Shown here one piece after another: positions 45,618 through 54,748 of a stretch of DNA of 64,000 nucleotides (positions within the stretch are counted from its first letter, which is position 1; every line of letters begins with the position of its first letter). Below the pieces are notes generated by a model. The model was not told the origin of the DNA. It worked only from the letters and a program-made list of their open reading frames with translations, and ran no database searches. The stretch comes from Nostoc parmelioides FACHB-3921 (GTDB lineage Bacteria > Cyanobacteriota > Cyanobacteriia > Cyanobacteriales > Nostocaceae). The position numbers were made by a program, and so were the translations under genes. The stretch is taken from contig NZ_JACJQL010000022.1 in assembly GCF_014696625.1 (NCBI RefSeq), forward strand, positions 45,345 through 109,344, in the 5' to 3' direction.

Positions 45618-48600
45618 ATGCAATCAGCCTTTTCTGCTATTTTCAAATTTGAAATATTTTATCATCTGCGTCGCCCGACATTTTGGTTAATTGCTATCTT
45701 ATTTTTCACCATTGGATTTACTGATATAGTTGCTAAAGCTGGGCCGGGTAATGCCTTCTTTTTTGTCAATAGTCCGGCGGAAATATTTCAAGTGACTATT
45801 TGGTATACGATTTTTGGGATTTTGGCTGCATCGGCTTTTGTGGCGGAAACTTTTGTGCGGGATAGCAATTACCGGATGGAAGCTTTAATTCTGGCTACTC
45901 CCATCCGTAAACGGGATTATTTAACCACCCGTTTTATTGCTGCATTTGGGGTGACGCTTTTGGCATTTTCTACCTATATACCAGGGATGCTTTTAGGTAC
46001 TATCATTCCTGGGTTAAATCCCTTTGCTTTGGGTGCATTTCGCCCTGAAGCTTATGTGGCTAGTTATGGATTTTTTGTCTTACCAAATCTATTTTTAGTA
46101 GCTGCGATCGCGTTTGCTATTGCCTCCAAAACCAGAAGTATTATCATTACCTATGCTGGGGCAATTGTTCTTGTTATGCTCTACCTGGTTTCTCTGATGC
46201 TGGTGGGGGTAGATGTCATCGACTTTGAATTATACCGCATCTGGGCAATGTTAGATCCCTTTGGCTTTTATGCTTTTGAAGAAAAAACCCTGACTTGGAC
46301 AGTTTTTCAGCATAATAATTTGATGCCATCTTTAGGAGGAACACTGTTTTGGAATCGTCTACTTTGGATTACCATTGCTGTAGCTGGTTGGATGTGGAGT
46401 TATCACACCTATTCGATGAAGGTGATGGAAAAATCTCCTGTGAAAACCAAAGTGAAGACTACAAAGTCTCAACCAATTAATATCAATAGAAATTATTCCC
46501 CCGCTTATTCTCCTGCATCTTCCTTACTATGGCAACAATGGATTAACCGCGCTTGGTTTGAAACTAACTTAATTTTACGAGGACGAGCATTTATCTTACT
46601 AACTGCCTTTGGCTTAATTAGTTTGATTGTCTCAGCAATGGGAACTCGTACTTACAACTATTCTAACCCTAGCACCGACATCTTAATTCATGCCGCTAAT
46701 ATTTATTTAGAATATATTCTTTTCGCCATTATCATCGTCTATGCTGCTGAGTTATTTTGGCGAGATAGAGAATTGCGTCTACAAGCGGTGATAGATGCCA
46801 CACCTATTTCTAACGCCGCTTTATTATTATCAAAACTCACTGCTTTATTTATCATCATCACTATTAATCTACTATTAGCAATGGTGGTGATGGTAGGATA
46901 TCAAGCTATTAATGGTTACTACAATTTTGAGTTTACCTTATATTTGCAAATGCTCTTTGTTGAGCATAGCCCATACTTTTATTTAACGGCTGTTCTCGCC
47001 TTATTTACGCAAATAGTCACTCGCCATAAATATGCGGGTATGGCGTTGGCAGTGTTAATTTCTCTCTCAAAAATTCCTCTTCATGCCCTGGGTTTATATC
47101 ATAATCTCTACCGTTTTGCTGCTACCAATGATATTGAATATTCCTTAATGAACGGTTACGGACATCTGTTAACTGGACATCTTTTGTGTAGCCTTTATTG
47201 GGCAATTGGGGGAGCAATTTTAATGATGCTGGCATATATTATTTATCCCCGTGGTAGTTTTGATCAAAGTCTTGTGAAAGATTGGCGAAGAGGTTGGCGA
47301 AATACTAATAAAAAAGTCAAACGTGCTTTAGCAGCTTTAGTATTCATGTTTGCAGGTGTGGGAGGATGGATTGGTTACAACACAATTATTGTTAACGCAT
47401 ACAAACCACCTACCAGCGAAGAAACGGCGGCGGAAGTTGAAAGGCGATACAAAAAGTATGAAAATCTGCCAATGCCGGTTGTGACTGAAACTCGGCTAAA
47501 TATTGACCTTTATCCAGAGCAGCGTTATTTTATTGCTCAAGGTGAGTATTTATTAGAAAATCGCACCCAGTCACCGATACGAGAAATTCATTTATTGACT
47601 TTCATTAATTTGAAAATTGATGATGTAAAATATCCAGGTTTAAAGTTACGTTCATCCGATAAAAAACTAGGATATCACATCTATGACCTAGAAAAACCTT
47701 TGATGCCGGGAGAGAAACAAACCATGCAGTTTGTCACCCGCATTGAACGCCCCCAAGGATTTCGCAATGAGGTTGATAATGATGATATCTACATGATTTA
47801 TCCTAACGATGTGGTAGGTAACGGCACTTATTTATATAGTCCTTTTATCTTACCTTTTGTGGGTTACACCAAGATGGTAGAAAATAAAAAAGCTTGGTTA
47901 CGTCAAAAGCTAAATCTACCACCCCTGGAAGACAGAATGCGAAAACATGATGATCCGGTGGGTTTATCCCAAGGGCTGATGTTAACTCATTTAAGTTGGG
48001 GTAAAACAGATATTACTATTGGTACTTCTGCTACTCAAACTGCTATCACATCGGGGAAATTAATCAAAGAATGGACACAAGGAGATAGAAAATACTTCCG
48101 TTATCAATCAACTACTCCCAAGCGGGGTGAATTTACTATTTATTCTGGACGCTACAAAGTTTATCGAAATAATAATTATCGCGTTCCTATTGAAATCTAT
48201 TACCATCCACCCCACGAAGAGAATGTAAAACTCATCGCCACTCAAATTGGCGAAGCTTTAGAGTTTTATGAAAAAACTTTTGGTGTCTATCCTTTTCCAC
48301 AAGTGCGGGTGACGGAGTTTGTTTTTTACAATGGTATGGTATTTTCTGATGCTGGGACAATTGGCATTCCTGAAGTCTTAGTTTGGAAAAGTCAAGCCCA
48401 AGGTTTAGGTAAGGAAAATATCATTGATTGGTTGTCATATCTCTTGGCTCAAGCTTGGTGGGATGAGCAAATTATGGCGGCTGATGTTGCAGGTGGGATG
48501 ACAATTAATGAATCTTTGAGCGCTTATGCTAGTTCACTTTATCAACGTTCTCGACGCACTCCTAAAGAACAAGTTTTAGCAAGAAAACAGTTGATGCGGG

Positions 48601-49214
48601 ATTTCTTCCGTCAGTTAGGAAAAATCGATTTTAAAGAACCTCCCTTAACTGATGTTTATAATGAAACTCCTATCGCTCGTTATAAGGGTGGTATGGTGTT
48701 GGAATTGGTGGAAGATATCATTGGTAAGGAGGCTTTATTATCTGCTATTCGGGACTTTTTAAATAAGTATCGCCATAAATCTGCTCCCTATGCAACGGTG
48801 ATTGATTTACGGGATGCAATTTTAAGTAAGGCTGCGGCTGAACGGCGAGAGGTAATTAGTGAATTGTTTGCTCAAGTTATTACCTATCAAGTATCTTTAA
48901 CTGATGCTGTTTGGCAAAACTTACCTGATGGGAAATATAAAATTAAATTGAAGGTAGAAGCCCAGAAGCTTTATACAAGTAATCTGGGAGAACAAAAATC
49001 AGCAGTGTTAAATATCCCATTTACTGTGTCTTTGGAGGATGCTAGCGGAAATAGGATTTATCAGCAGAAACATCAAGTTAATCAACAACAAGCAACTATT
49101 GAGGTTGTGACAGATGAACTTCCTACTTATGCGGCGGTTGATGGGAGTTATATTTTACCTTCTGCTGTCTTACAGGATAATGTTAAGCGTCTGCGTGCTG
49201 ATGTGGAACGTTAA
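45618..49214 (+). CDS. ABC-2 permease fused to a degenerate M1 aminopeptidase domain
   Basis: 1198 aa. Two six-helix ABC-2 permease units (about 1-265 and 310-560) are joined by a cytoplasmic loop; a further helix (about 571-588) leads to an outer M1-like domain (about 600-1190). M1 enzymes need HExxH, GAMEN and a distal Glu. At the aligned place, before the conserved WW, this protein reads YLLAQAWW, so both zinc His and the catalytic Glu are gone; GAMEN is not recognisable, while the distal Glu survives in TINESLSAY. It should therefore be a binding or structural domain, not a peptidase. Coupled to the ATPase gene just upstream; the location suggests a role in the metallophore-like locus, but the substrate is unknown. 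Confidence 0.85.
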   Translation: MQSAFSAIFKFEIFYHLRRPTFWLIAILFFTIGFTDIVAKAGPGNAFFFVNSPAEIFQVTIWYTIFGILAASAFVAETFVRDSNYRMEALILATPIRKRDYLTTRFIAAFGVTLLAFSTYIPGMLLGTIIPGLNPFALGAFRPEAYVASYGFFVLPNLFLVAAIAFAIASKTRSIIITYAGAIVLVMLYLVSLMLVGVDVIDFELYRIWAMLDPFGFYAFEEKTLTWTVFQHNNLMPSLGGTLFWNRLLWITIAVAGWMWSYHTYSMKVMEKSPVKTKVKTTKSQPININRNYSPAYSPASSLLWQQWINRAWFETNLILRGRAFILLTAFGLISLIVSAMGTRTYNYSNPSTDILIHAANIYLEYILFAIIIVYAAELFWRDRELRLQAVIDATPISNAALLLSKLTALFIIITINLLLAMVVMVGYQAINGYYNFEFTLYLQMLFVEHSPYFYLTAVLALFTQIVTRHKYAGMALAVLISLSKIPLHALGLYHNLYRFAATNDIEYSLMNGYGHLLTGHLLCSLYWAIGGAILMMLAYIIYPRGSFDQSLVKDWRRGWRNTNKKVKRALAALVFMFAGVGGWIGYNTIIVNAYKPPTSEETAAEVERRYKKYENLPMPVVTETRLNIDLYPEQRYFIAQGEYLLENRTQSPIREIHLLTFINLKIDDVKYPGLKLRSSDKKLGYHIYDLEKPLMPGEKQTMQFVTRIERPQGFRNEVDNDDIYMIYPNDVVGNGTYLYSPFILPFVGYTKMVENKKAWLRQKLNLPPLEDRMRKHDDPVGLSQGLMLTHLSWGKTDITIGTSATQTAITSGKLIKEWTQGDRKYFRYQSTTPKRGEFTIYSGRYKVYRNNNYRVPIEIYYHPPHEENVKLIATQIGEALEFYEKTFGVYPFPQVRVTEFVFYNGMVFSDAGTIGIPEVLVWKSQAQGLGKENIIDWLSYLLAQAWWDEQIMAADVAGGMTINESLSAYASSLYQRSRRTPKEQVLARKQLMRDFFRQLGKIDFKEPPLTDVYNETPIARYKGGMVLELVEDIIGKEALLSAIRDFLNKYRHKSAPYATVIDLRDAILSKAAAERREVISELFAQVITYQVSLTDAVWQNLPDGKYKIKLKVEAQKLYTSNLGEQKSAVLNIPFTVSLEDASGNRIYQQKHQVNQQQATIEVVTDELPTYAAVDGSYILPSAVLQDNVKRLRADVER

Positions 49215-49224
49215 CAAAAAGCGA

Positions 49225-50067
49225 TCAACGTGCGGTGACAAAGCCTTGGCTAGTGAGTTTCAGGCGATTGAAGTCCCATCCCAGAACCCGCGCACTGCGA
49301 ATAATACCTTCACGTAGCTTTGCTATACCAGCACTATCACCGCGACGCTTGAGATCATTCAACACAAGCACAGACATCACTGCTTGATATGCCATAGAAT
49401 CGGCAACGATTTGCTTGTCAGTATTGCTCATACCACCCAGCAGTGAGCTAGTCCGTAATGCTTTGGTAACTTGTTCTACTGTACCCTCCATCTGGGGACG
49501 TTGGGCTTGATTGTCGGTAAGCACTTCCCACTGTAATATTAGGAAAGCGGACATATTGTGGGCAAGATTATCAGGATCATAGCCATAGCGTTTGATTAAG
49601 CGGCGAAATTCACCGACAACATCAGCCTGATTGAACTCACTGCGAATCTGTGCGGTTTTTTCGGGAGACTGTACTGCAAATTTCTCGGTAATTTGCTCGC
49701 GTACTCGTGTTGTGATCTGTGGGGAGTGGCGAAAACTCAGCACGCTCACCGGCTGAGTCTTGGTAGTTGTTCTCTGAGATGGATTTTTTTGTGGACTGAG
49801 TTCGGTGAACACCTTTGCTGTTGGAGTACCGATGCCAATTGTAGCTGCATAAGTACCTTGATGATCGTAAAATGACATGAATGGGATATCAATGTTGGAT
49901 ATCTGTGCAGTTACTGGTAGCGGGATGAAGATTGGTGCAAGTAGCAGGGTAGCTTTAAGAGCCAGTTTCCAGTTAGCTAGTCGATGATACGCCAAAGGAC
50001 GCTGATCTCTATATTTGTCTAATCTCAAGGTTTGCCATTGGGCTATCAGTTGATTGATTTTCAGCAT
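49225..50067 (-). CDS. Hypothetical exported protein
   Basis: 280 aa, family not recognised. Residues 1-33 are basic and polar, then a hydrophobic segment (LALKATLLLAPIFIPLPVTAQ, about 33-53) works as a signal peptide or anchor with a likely cut after VTA. The remainder is mixed alpha-helical with a Thr/Ser/Gln-rich stretch (about 90-110) and an ordered C-terminal part (FRRLIKRYGYDPDNLAHNMSAFLILQ) that looks like a compact helical domain. It is convergent with the permease/M1 gene, only 10 bases apart. Confidence 0.7.
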   Translation of the reverse strand: MLKINQLIAQWQTLRLDKYRDQRPLAYHRLANWKLALKATLLLAPIFIPLPVTAQISNIDIPFMSFYDHQGTYAATIGIGTPTAKVFTELSPQKNPSQRTTTKTQPVSVLSFRHSPQITTRVREQITEKFAVQSPEKTAQIRSEFNQADVVGEFRRLIKRYGYDPDNLAHNMSAFLILQWEVLTDNQAQRPQMEGTVEQVTKALRTSSLLGGMSNTDKQIVADSMAYQAVMSVLVLNDLKRRGDSAGIAKLREGIIRSARVLGWDFNRLKLTSQGFVTAR

Positions 50068-50131
50068 ATAATCAGGTGTAATTTGCGATTTTAAATTTAT
50101 TTGTCCCTGATTCTACCTCAATAGTGATATG

Positions 50132-50212
50132 AGGGTGTGATTACGGTACGTTACGGCAATTTATACTGTCGCTCATATTCAAATCCCCGCATTGCCGTCA
50201 CACACCCTACTG
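50132..50212. repeat. MITE-like repeat ending TTGCCGTCACACACCCTAC
   Basis: Left arm GGGTGTGATTACGGTACGTT with ACGGCAAT, right arm ATTGCCGTCACACACCCTAC. The right arm is nearly the same as that of the copies at 50709 and 51549. Confidence 0.65.
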
Positions 50213-50262
50213 CTCTAGCTTTGTGTAGCAAAGAGAAGTTATCTCTCTTGTTATGCTAATTC

Positions 50263-50708
50263 TTAGACTTGTGCAGCATCTAAATCTAAAGCCTGTGCTA
50301 TCTGTTCTACAGTTAAACCCAGTGCTAACAGTTTAGGTACAGCTTCTAATTTGGCTTTTTGTTTACCTTCCTGTTCACCTTCTAGTTTGCCTTCTTCTTT
50401 AGCTTCTTGATAAACTCGCGTTTGCTTTAACTCACTTAAACCAAACATTGCTTCTATCTCCTGGCGACTCATTTGGGGAAATTTATAAACTAAGATTGTC
50501 TCTATTAATTCTAGTAACTGTTGTTGTGGAAGTTGCAAATTTTGTGCTTTTTGGGTGCGGTTGATTAATTTCTTAGCCATGTTAATGGCTGTATCTTCCG
50601 CCTCAATTACTAATTTTGGCGATAAAATATGCTGTCGGTTTTCACGCAGAGATTTCAGCTGATTTTTGGCTATGGTGATTTTATCATGAGTGATATTATT
50701 TATGTTGG
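50263..50708 (-). pseudogene. Truncated Rpn-type (PD-(D/E)XK nuclease-like) protein, C-terminal part
   Basis: An ATG at 50580 gives 105 aa, but the same frame stays open upstream to the edge of the repeat at 50709 (INNITHDKITIAKNQLK, then SLRENRQHILSPKLV, IEAEDTAINMAKKLI), so the N-terminus is missing. The tail with LEGEQEGKQKAK repeats and LALGLTVEQIAQALDL is the typical end of cyanobacterial Rpn/recombination-promoting-nuclease or putative transposase proteins. The catalytic N-terminal half is absent. The short form could still be made, but it cannot be a nuclease. Confidence 0.65.
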
Positions 50709-50779
50709 CTTGGTGCGTGACGGCAAGTTAAATATATGGGTGATATTATAATGTTATCGTTACCGTCATACACTCTACG
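50709..50779. repeat. MITE-like repeat, left of toxin-antitoxin pair
   Basis: About 71 bases with ends GGTGCGTGACGGCAAG and ACCGTCATACACTCTACG. Same orientation and nearly the same sequence as the copy at 51549-51620. Confidence 0.75.
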
Positions 50780-50880
50780 TGAATAATGCACCAACTATAG
50801 AGAAAATATTTATTATATATCCCAATTGGCGATGCTATAATTAGTAGTAAATAAACTTGTTTTTTAATAGGAATATTAAA

Positions 50881-51102
50881 ATGAGTAACTTACCTGTGAA
50901 AGAGTTATTAAAAGAAATTGATAATTTAAGCATAGAAGACAAGATACAATTAATCCATTATTTAACTAAGCAAACAGAAAAGAAAGACTCCAAAACCGAA
51001 TCAGAAAATTTAGTTGAATTATTTCAAAATTCTCCTCTAGTTGGTGTGGATATAGATTTAGAACGTCAAAGAGAATTTGACAACCGCCAACTAGAATTAT
51101 GA
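50881..51102 (+). CDS. Antitoxin-like small protein upstream of PIN toxin
   Basis: 73 aa from the ATG at 50881, preceded by TAGGA at 50868-50872 (8-base spacing); a TTG 24 bases earlier is rejected. Acidic and helical (VKELLKEIDNLSIEDKIQLIHYL), with a C-terminal part (GVDIDLERQREFDNR) rich in charged residues that would wrap the toxin. The stop overlaps the toxin start as ATGA, typical for toxin-antitoxin pairs. It shows no clear DNA-binding fold, so autoregulation cannot be claimed. Confidence 0.7.
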   Translation: MSNLPVKELLKEIDNLSIEDKIQLIHYLTKQTEKKDSKTESENLVELFQNSPLVGVDIDLERQREFDNRQLEL

Positions 51103-51524
51103 ACTACATTTTAGATACAAATATTATTTCTGAATTGATATCTACTCAGCCTAATCAAAAGGTAATCGAGTGGCTAAAAGGTTTAGATGCCAAACGAACT
51201 TTTTTGAGTGTAATCACCATTGGAGAAATTAGAAAGGGAATCGAAAAGCTACCTGAATCATTACGAAAAAAGAATATTCAAGATTGGTTTGATAATGAAT
51301 TACTTGTGCAGTTCGAGAGGAGAATTTTACCTTTAGATTTATCTGTAATATTGTTATGGGGTGAGTTGGTAGGAGAGTTAGAGAAAAAGGGGCGAAAGTT
51401 ACCTCCTTTAGATTCTCTTATTGCTGCTACAACAAAATATTACAACTATACTTTGGTTACTCGTAATGAAAAAGATTTTGATGGGATAGAGATTGTGGTT
51501 TTTAATCCTTTTAAAGAAACCTAG
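51099..51524 (+). CDS. VapC-like PIN-domain toxin
   Basis: 141 aa, probably an RNase. The acidic PIN residues are present: LDTNIISEL (Asp near residue 6), ITIGEIRKGI (Glu near 43), LPPLDSLIAA (Asp near 107) and VTRNEKDFDGI (Asp near 126). The length is normal. It overlaps the antitoxin by four bases. The pair is bracketed by two copies of the same short repeat, which suggests arrival or movement as a small cassette. Confidence 0.87.
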   Translation: MNYILDTNIISELISTQPNQKVIEWLKGLDAKRTFLSVITIGEIRKGIEKLPESLRKKNIQDWFDNELLVQFERRILPLDLSVILLWGELVGELEKKGRKLPPLDSLIAATTKYYNYTLVTRNEKDFDGIEIVVFNPFKET

Positions 51525-51548
51525 CTACGGTGCTTTTATTATGATCTG

Positions 51549-51620
51549 TTTGGTGCGTGACGGCAAGTTGAATATATGGGTGATGTTTTAAATCTTATCG
51601 CTGCCGTCACACACCCTACG
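51549..51620. repeat. MITE-like repeat, right of toxin-antitoxin pair
   Basis: About 72 bases with ends GGTGCGTGACGGCAAG and TGCCGTCACACACCCTACG, the second copy of the element at 50709, in the same orientation. Confidence 0.75.
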
Positions 51621-51642
51621 TTACTGATTTAGAGGAGTTTTA

Positions 51643-51685
51643 AACGCAGAGGAGCGCGGAGTTCACGCAAAGGTGCGCGGAGGGT
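51643..51685. repeat. CGCAGAGG/CGCAAAGG dispersed repeat at a gene end
   Basis: AACGCAGAGGAGCGCGGAG followed by TTCACGCAAAGGTGCGCGG. Its minus-strand reading encodes the last residues PPRTFA and the TGA stop of the ABC protein gene ending at 51663. Confidence 0.7.
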
Positions 51686-53363
51686 TTGAGGAGAGATTAT
51701 AATTTGCTGTAGGTAATAATTGCCAGTTTTGCTCTGCTAGTTCTAAAACCAATTGATGATAGTTTAATAATGCACTACGATGTCCGACGCTGATATAGGT
51801 GATTGATGTTTGTTGCAGTTGTTGATATAAACTGGCTTCGGTTTCTTCATCTAGCGCACTTGTTGACTCGTCTAAAATGGCGTATTTTGGTTGAATTAAG
51901 AGCAATCTGGCGAAGGCTAGTCTTTGTTGTTCTCCTAATGATAATACTCTTGACCAATCAATTACAGTATCTAAGCCTCCGTGGCGTTGGGCTAAGTCTG
52001 GTAGGTGTACTTGTTGGAGGGTTTTGAGGAGAATTTCAGAGGGGATATTAGTGGCTGTTTGGGGGTAGGTTAGTTGTTGTCGCAAGCTTCCCCAGGTGAT
52101 GTAAGGACGTTGGGGGAGAAATAACAGGCTATCGTTGTTTGGACGCTCAATTATGCCTTCTCCATGTAACCATAGTCCTGCGATCGCCCGCAATAATGAT
52201 GTCTTCCCTACGCCACTCTCTCCGACAATGATTAATGATTCCCCTGGTTTGACTGTGAAAGATATATCTTGAATTAAGTTGCCTCGTTGGGGAATTTCTA
52301 AGGTAAAATTTTTAATATTAATCTCTGTATTTTCCGTAAGCTGAATTTTCCCTTGGGCTTCTGTTTTCATTCCCTTGGCTAGTTCTGAAAGTCTCTCAAT
52401 TCCGGCTGCTAAGGCACTGATTTGATTAAATTGAGTAATAATTAATCCTAGTGCTAACCCGACTCGCTCAAAGGCTGCTTGGGATTGGGTGACTGCACCT
52501 ATTTCTAGTTCACGGGAGAAAATTCGGGGGGCTAAAATCAGAAAGGGTAAGATGAAGGTGAGAAACTGATACCCATTTTGAAAGACATTCAGCCGAAATT
52601 GCCAGTTAATTAAACGCTTGATATTGGCAAATACTTGACTAAATCTCTGTTTGAGTTGTTGTGATTCCTGGGTTTGTCCGTTGTAAAATGCGATCGCTTC
52701 CGCATTTTCTCTAACTCTGACTAAACCATAGCGAAAATCCGCTTCCCGCTTGATCTGCTCTAAGTTGATCCCGACTAATACCTTTCCAAATACCAGCGTT
52801 GTCACCACTGAACCGACGATAGCGTAAGTCACCAAGGAGTACATCAAGAAGGGAGAAATCAACCACAGTACGCCGATAAAACCAATCAACTGCACTAAAG
52901 AATCGAGAAAGATGACAAATAGTGCTAGTAGCCTTTGGGTAACATTTTTGATATCTTCCGCTAACCGTTGATCTGGATTATCAACCTCAGAGTTTACTTG
53001 TAATTGATAAAAGGATTGTTGGGAAAAATATTGCTGGAGATAGTGAGATGTCAGACTTTTGCGCCAATCGAGGCTAATTTGGGCTTGGATATAGTTTTTG
53101 AGAGAGATAAATACAACGTTAATAATGACAACACCGCTAAAAAACCAAAATGTTTGGTAAAAGCGATTGACGTTCTGCGCTGCTAAGGAAGAAGTGATTT
53201 CACCACGTTGGAGAATTTCAAAAATGATGAAATAACTACTTCCCAAGGATAAAATCACCAGCATGATTAACTGGATGATTATAGTTTCACGCCCATGTAA
53301 TAACCAGTATGGTTGAATAATCTGCCATAATTGCTGCCAAATCTGACGATTTCGCCTATCCAT
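51663..53363 (-). CDS. SbmA/BacA-like ABC transporter (fused membrane and ATPase domains)
   Basis: 566 aa. An N-terminal membrane domain of the peroxisomal-ALD/SbmA type (about 20-330) contains the conserved DNPDQRLAEDI motif (about 125-135). The ATPase follows with GESGVGKTS (about 395), signature LSLGEQQRLAFARLL and Walker B YAILDESTSALDE. This class moves peptides or fatty-acyl/vitamin B12-like compounds in other bacteria; direction and substrate here are unknown. It lies 13 bases after the VOC-family gene at 53377 and is probably co-transcribed with it. The extreme C-terminus PPRTFA comes from a dispersed repeat. Confidence 0.88.
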   Translation of the reverse strand: MDRRNRQIWQQLWQIIQPYWLLHGRETIIIQLIMLVILSLGSSYFIIFEILQRGEITSSLAAQNVNRFYQTFWFFSGVVIINVVFISLKNYIQAQISLDWRKSLTSHYLQQYFSQQSFYQLQVNSEVDNPDQRLAEDIKNVTQRLLALFVIFLDSLVQLIGFIGVLWLISPFLMYSLVTYAIVGSVVTTLVFGKVLVGINLEQIKREADFRYGLVRVRENAEAIAFYNGQTQESQQLKQRFSQVFANIKRLINWQFRLNVFQNGYQFLTFILPFLILAPRIFSRELEIGAVTQSQAAFERVGLALGLIITQFNQISALAAGIERLSELAKGMKTEAQGKIQLTENTEINIKNFTLEIPQRGNLIQDISFTVKPGESLIIVGESGVGKTSLLRAIAGLWLHGEGIIERPNNDSLLFLPQRPYITWGSLRQQLTYPQTATNIPSEILLKTLQQVHLPDLAQRHGGLDTVIDWSRVLSLGEQQRLAFARLLLIQPKYAILDESTSALDEETEASLYQQLQQTSITYISVGHRSALLNYHQLVLELAEQNWQLLPTANYNLSSNPPRTFA

Positions 53364-53376
53364 GATATTTATGCGC

Positions 53377-54096
53377 CTAAAACTTCAATATCAGAGGAAT
53401 ATCTATTTTGCGAGCATCAATCATTCCTCTCTGGACGCGATTATCAAAGGTTAACTGGACACATGGCGAACCGGACTCAATTTGTACTACGCCATCTTGT
53501 GATAAAAGAGACAGAGGTTGAGTCAAATGATCCCCGCTCACAGCCGAAACCTCGATTCCTGTCATCTTTTTCAACCCCAACGCATGAGACATCCACTGCT
53601 GTTGCAAGTTGGGAAAGTTTCTTTTTAGTTTGGGTAAAGCGATCGCATCGGGAATGACAAAACACAGAGGTTCTGTTTGCGTAACCAAATTATCACTAGA
53701 AAAACTCAATAATAATTCTGATCCCCCTGGCGGTGAATACCTAAACTCATACTCGTCTAGAGATTTTCTTGTCCGATGTTGCTGACGGAGAGCCATCCCA
53801 AAGGGGGAAATTTTGGGATCATCACGACGCGATCGCGCTAAAAAATCTATCCCTGTCCGCACTGCATAAATTTCCGCCGCAACTTCATCCTCAACCCAAA
53901 TAAATTCTAGATAAAAATTCTCAAAAAAAATGATTTGTGAGGCTGTACCCCTCTCCTGCTGTCTCACAGGAGTTTTTGCAACAGTTAGTCCCTGTTTAGC
54001 AAAGAACTCTAGTGCTGGTGCTGTCTCAACACAAATAAAAATATGATCAACTTCTAACAAGGAACTATTTACCGAAGGTAGCAACTGAGTTTTCAT
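53377..54096 (-). CDS. VOC/glyoxalase-like protein
   Basis: 239 aa. The opening strand LEVDHIFICVET and IIFFENFYLEFIWVED match the beta-alpha-beta-beta-beta unit of the vicinal oxygen chelate superfamily (the glyoxalase-like type with a single large domain). His in VDHIFI and Glu in LEFIWV are the candidate metal ligands. Members include dioxygenases, isomerases and antibiotic-binding proteins, so no reaction can be assigned. First gene of a two-gene unit with the SbmA-like ABC protein. Confidence 0.75.
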   Translation of the reverse strand: MKTQLLPSVNSSLLEVDHIFICVETAPALEFFAKQGLTVAKTPVRQQERGTASQIIFFENFYLEFIWVEDEVAAEIYAVRTGIDFLARSRRDDPKISPFGMALRQQHRTRKSLDEYEFRYSPPGGSELLLSFSSDNLVTQTEPLCFVIPDAIALPKLKRNFPNLQQQWMSHALGLKKMTGIEVSAVSGDHLTQPLSLLSQDGVVQIESGSPCVQLTFDNRVQRGMIDARKIDIPLILKF

Positions 54097-54748
54097 AAAT
54101 TAGCTCGTATGGCTTCAGATAGGGAAAAATTATTTCTGTAATTACTGATTTTCATCGGTGATAGTTGAGGATTTCAGGCTTTATTCTGGTAAAAACTCGG
54201 AAATCTGCTGTTTTGCTATCACAAATGTCAAATTAGGCCTACTTCATAACTTAGAAAAAATCGCTCCAATAGATCCAACCCTGATACAACATCCACATCA
54301 GCATTTTTACCAACACTCAAATCTTTTAAGAATTATTCTCAATAAATCAATAAATGGGATACTTTGTCAAGTATTTTGGTGATCGCTGTAATTAACAGCA
54401 ACACTAAAACACCTGTGAAAAATGCTAACTATTTGTTATGAGATATTGGGCAAGAATACATCAAATTATTTAAATTACCGTGATATTGCGTAGGATAATT
54501 AAATTTAGTGCGGTTAGAATAGCCCTAGCTACCTGGGAGTTGATGCTGAGTAGGTATTGCCCGGTTAAAGTAAAGTATTTATGCCCCTCAATGCAATAAG
54601 TGTCCATCTTCCCATAAGATAAAAGTATCGTGTATCTACTAGCATAGGGATTATACCTGTATCTGACTAAAACAACATTATTCTTTGTCCTATCAGCCAT
54701 CCGAGGTAGCTGAATTCTTTGCTCAATGGATTTAAAAACCCATAACTT
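54097..54748. other. Gene-poor stretch between VOC and DUF3102 genes
   Basis: About 650 AT-rich bases. A frame at 54158-54382 on the plus strand lacks any start signal or family pattern. A minus-strand frame ending at 54470 is listed separately as doubtful. No repeats or terminator-like hairpins stand out. Confidence 0.4.
54470..54700 (-). CDS. Possible small hypothetical protein
   Basis: 76 aa if started at the ATG at 54700. It has no recognised domain; the C-terminal part (ARAILTALNLIILRNITVI) is hydrophobic. No ribosome binding site is visible and it lies just before a divergent gene whose promoter it would overlap. Kept only as a possible frame. Confidence 0.25.
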   Translation of the reverse strand: MADRTKNNVVLVRYRYNPYASRYTILLSYGKMDTYCIEGHKYFTLTGQYLLSINSQVARAILTALNLIILRNITVI

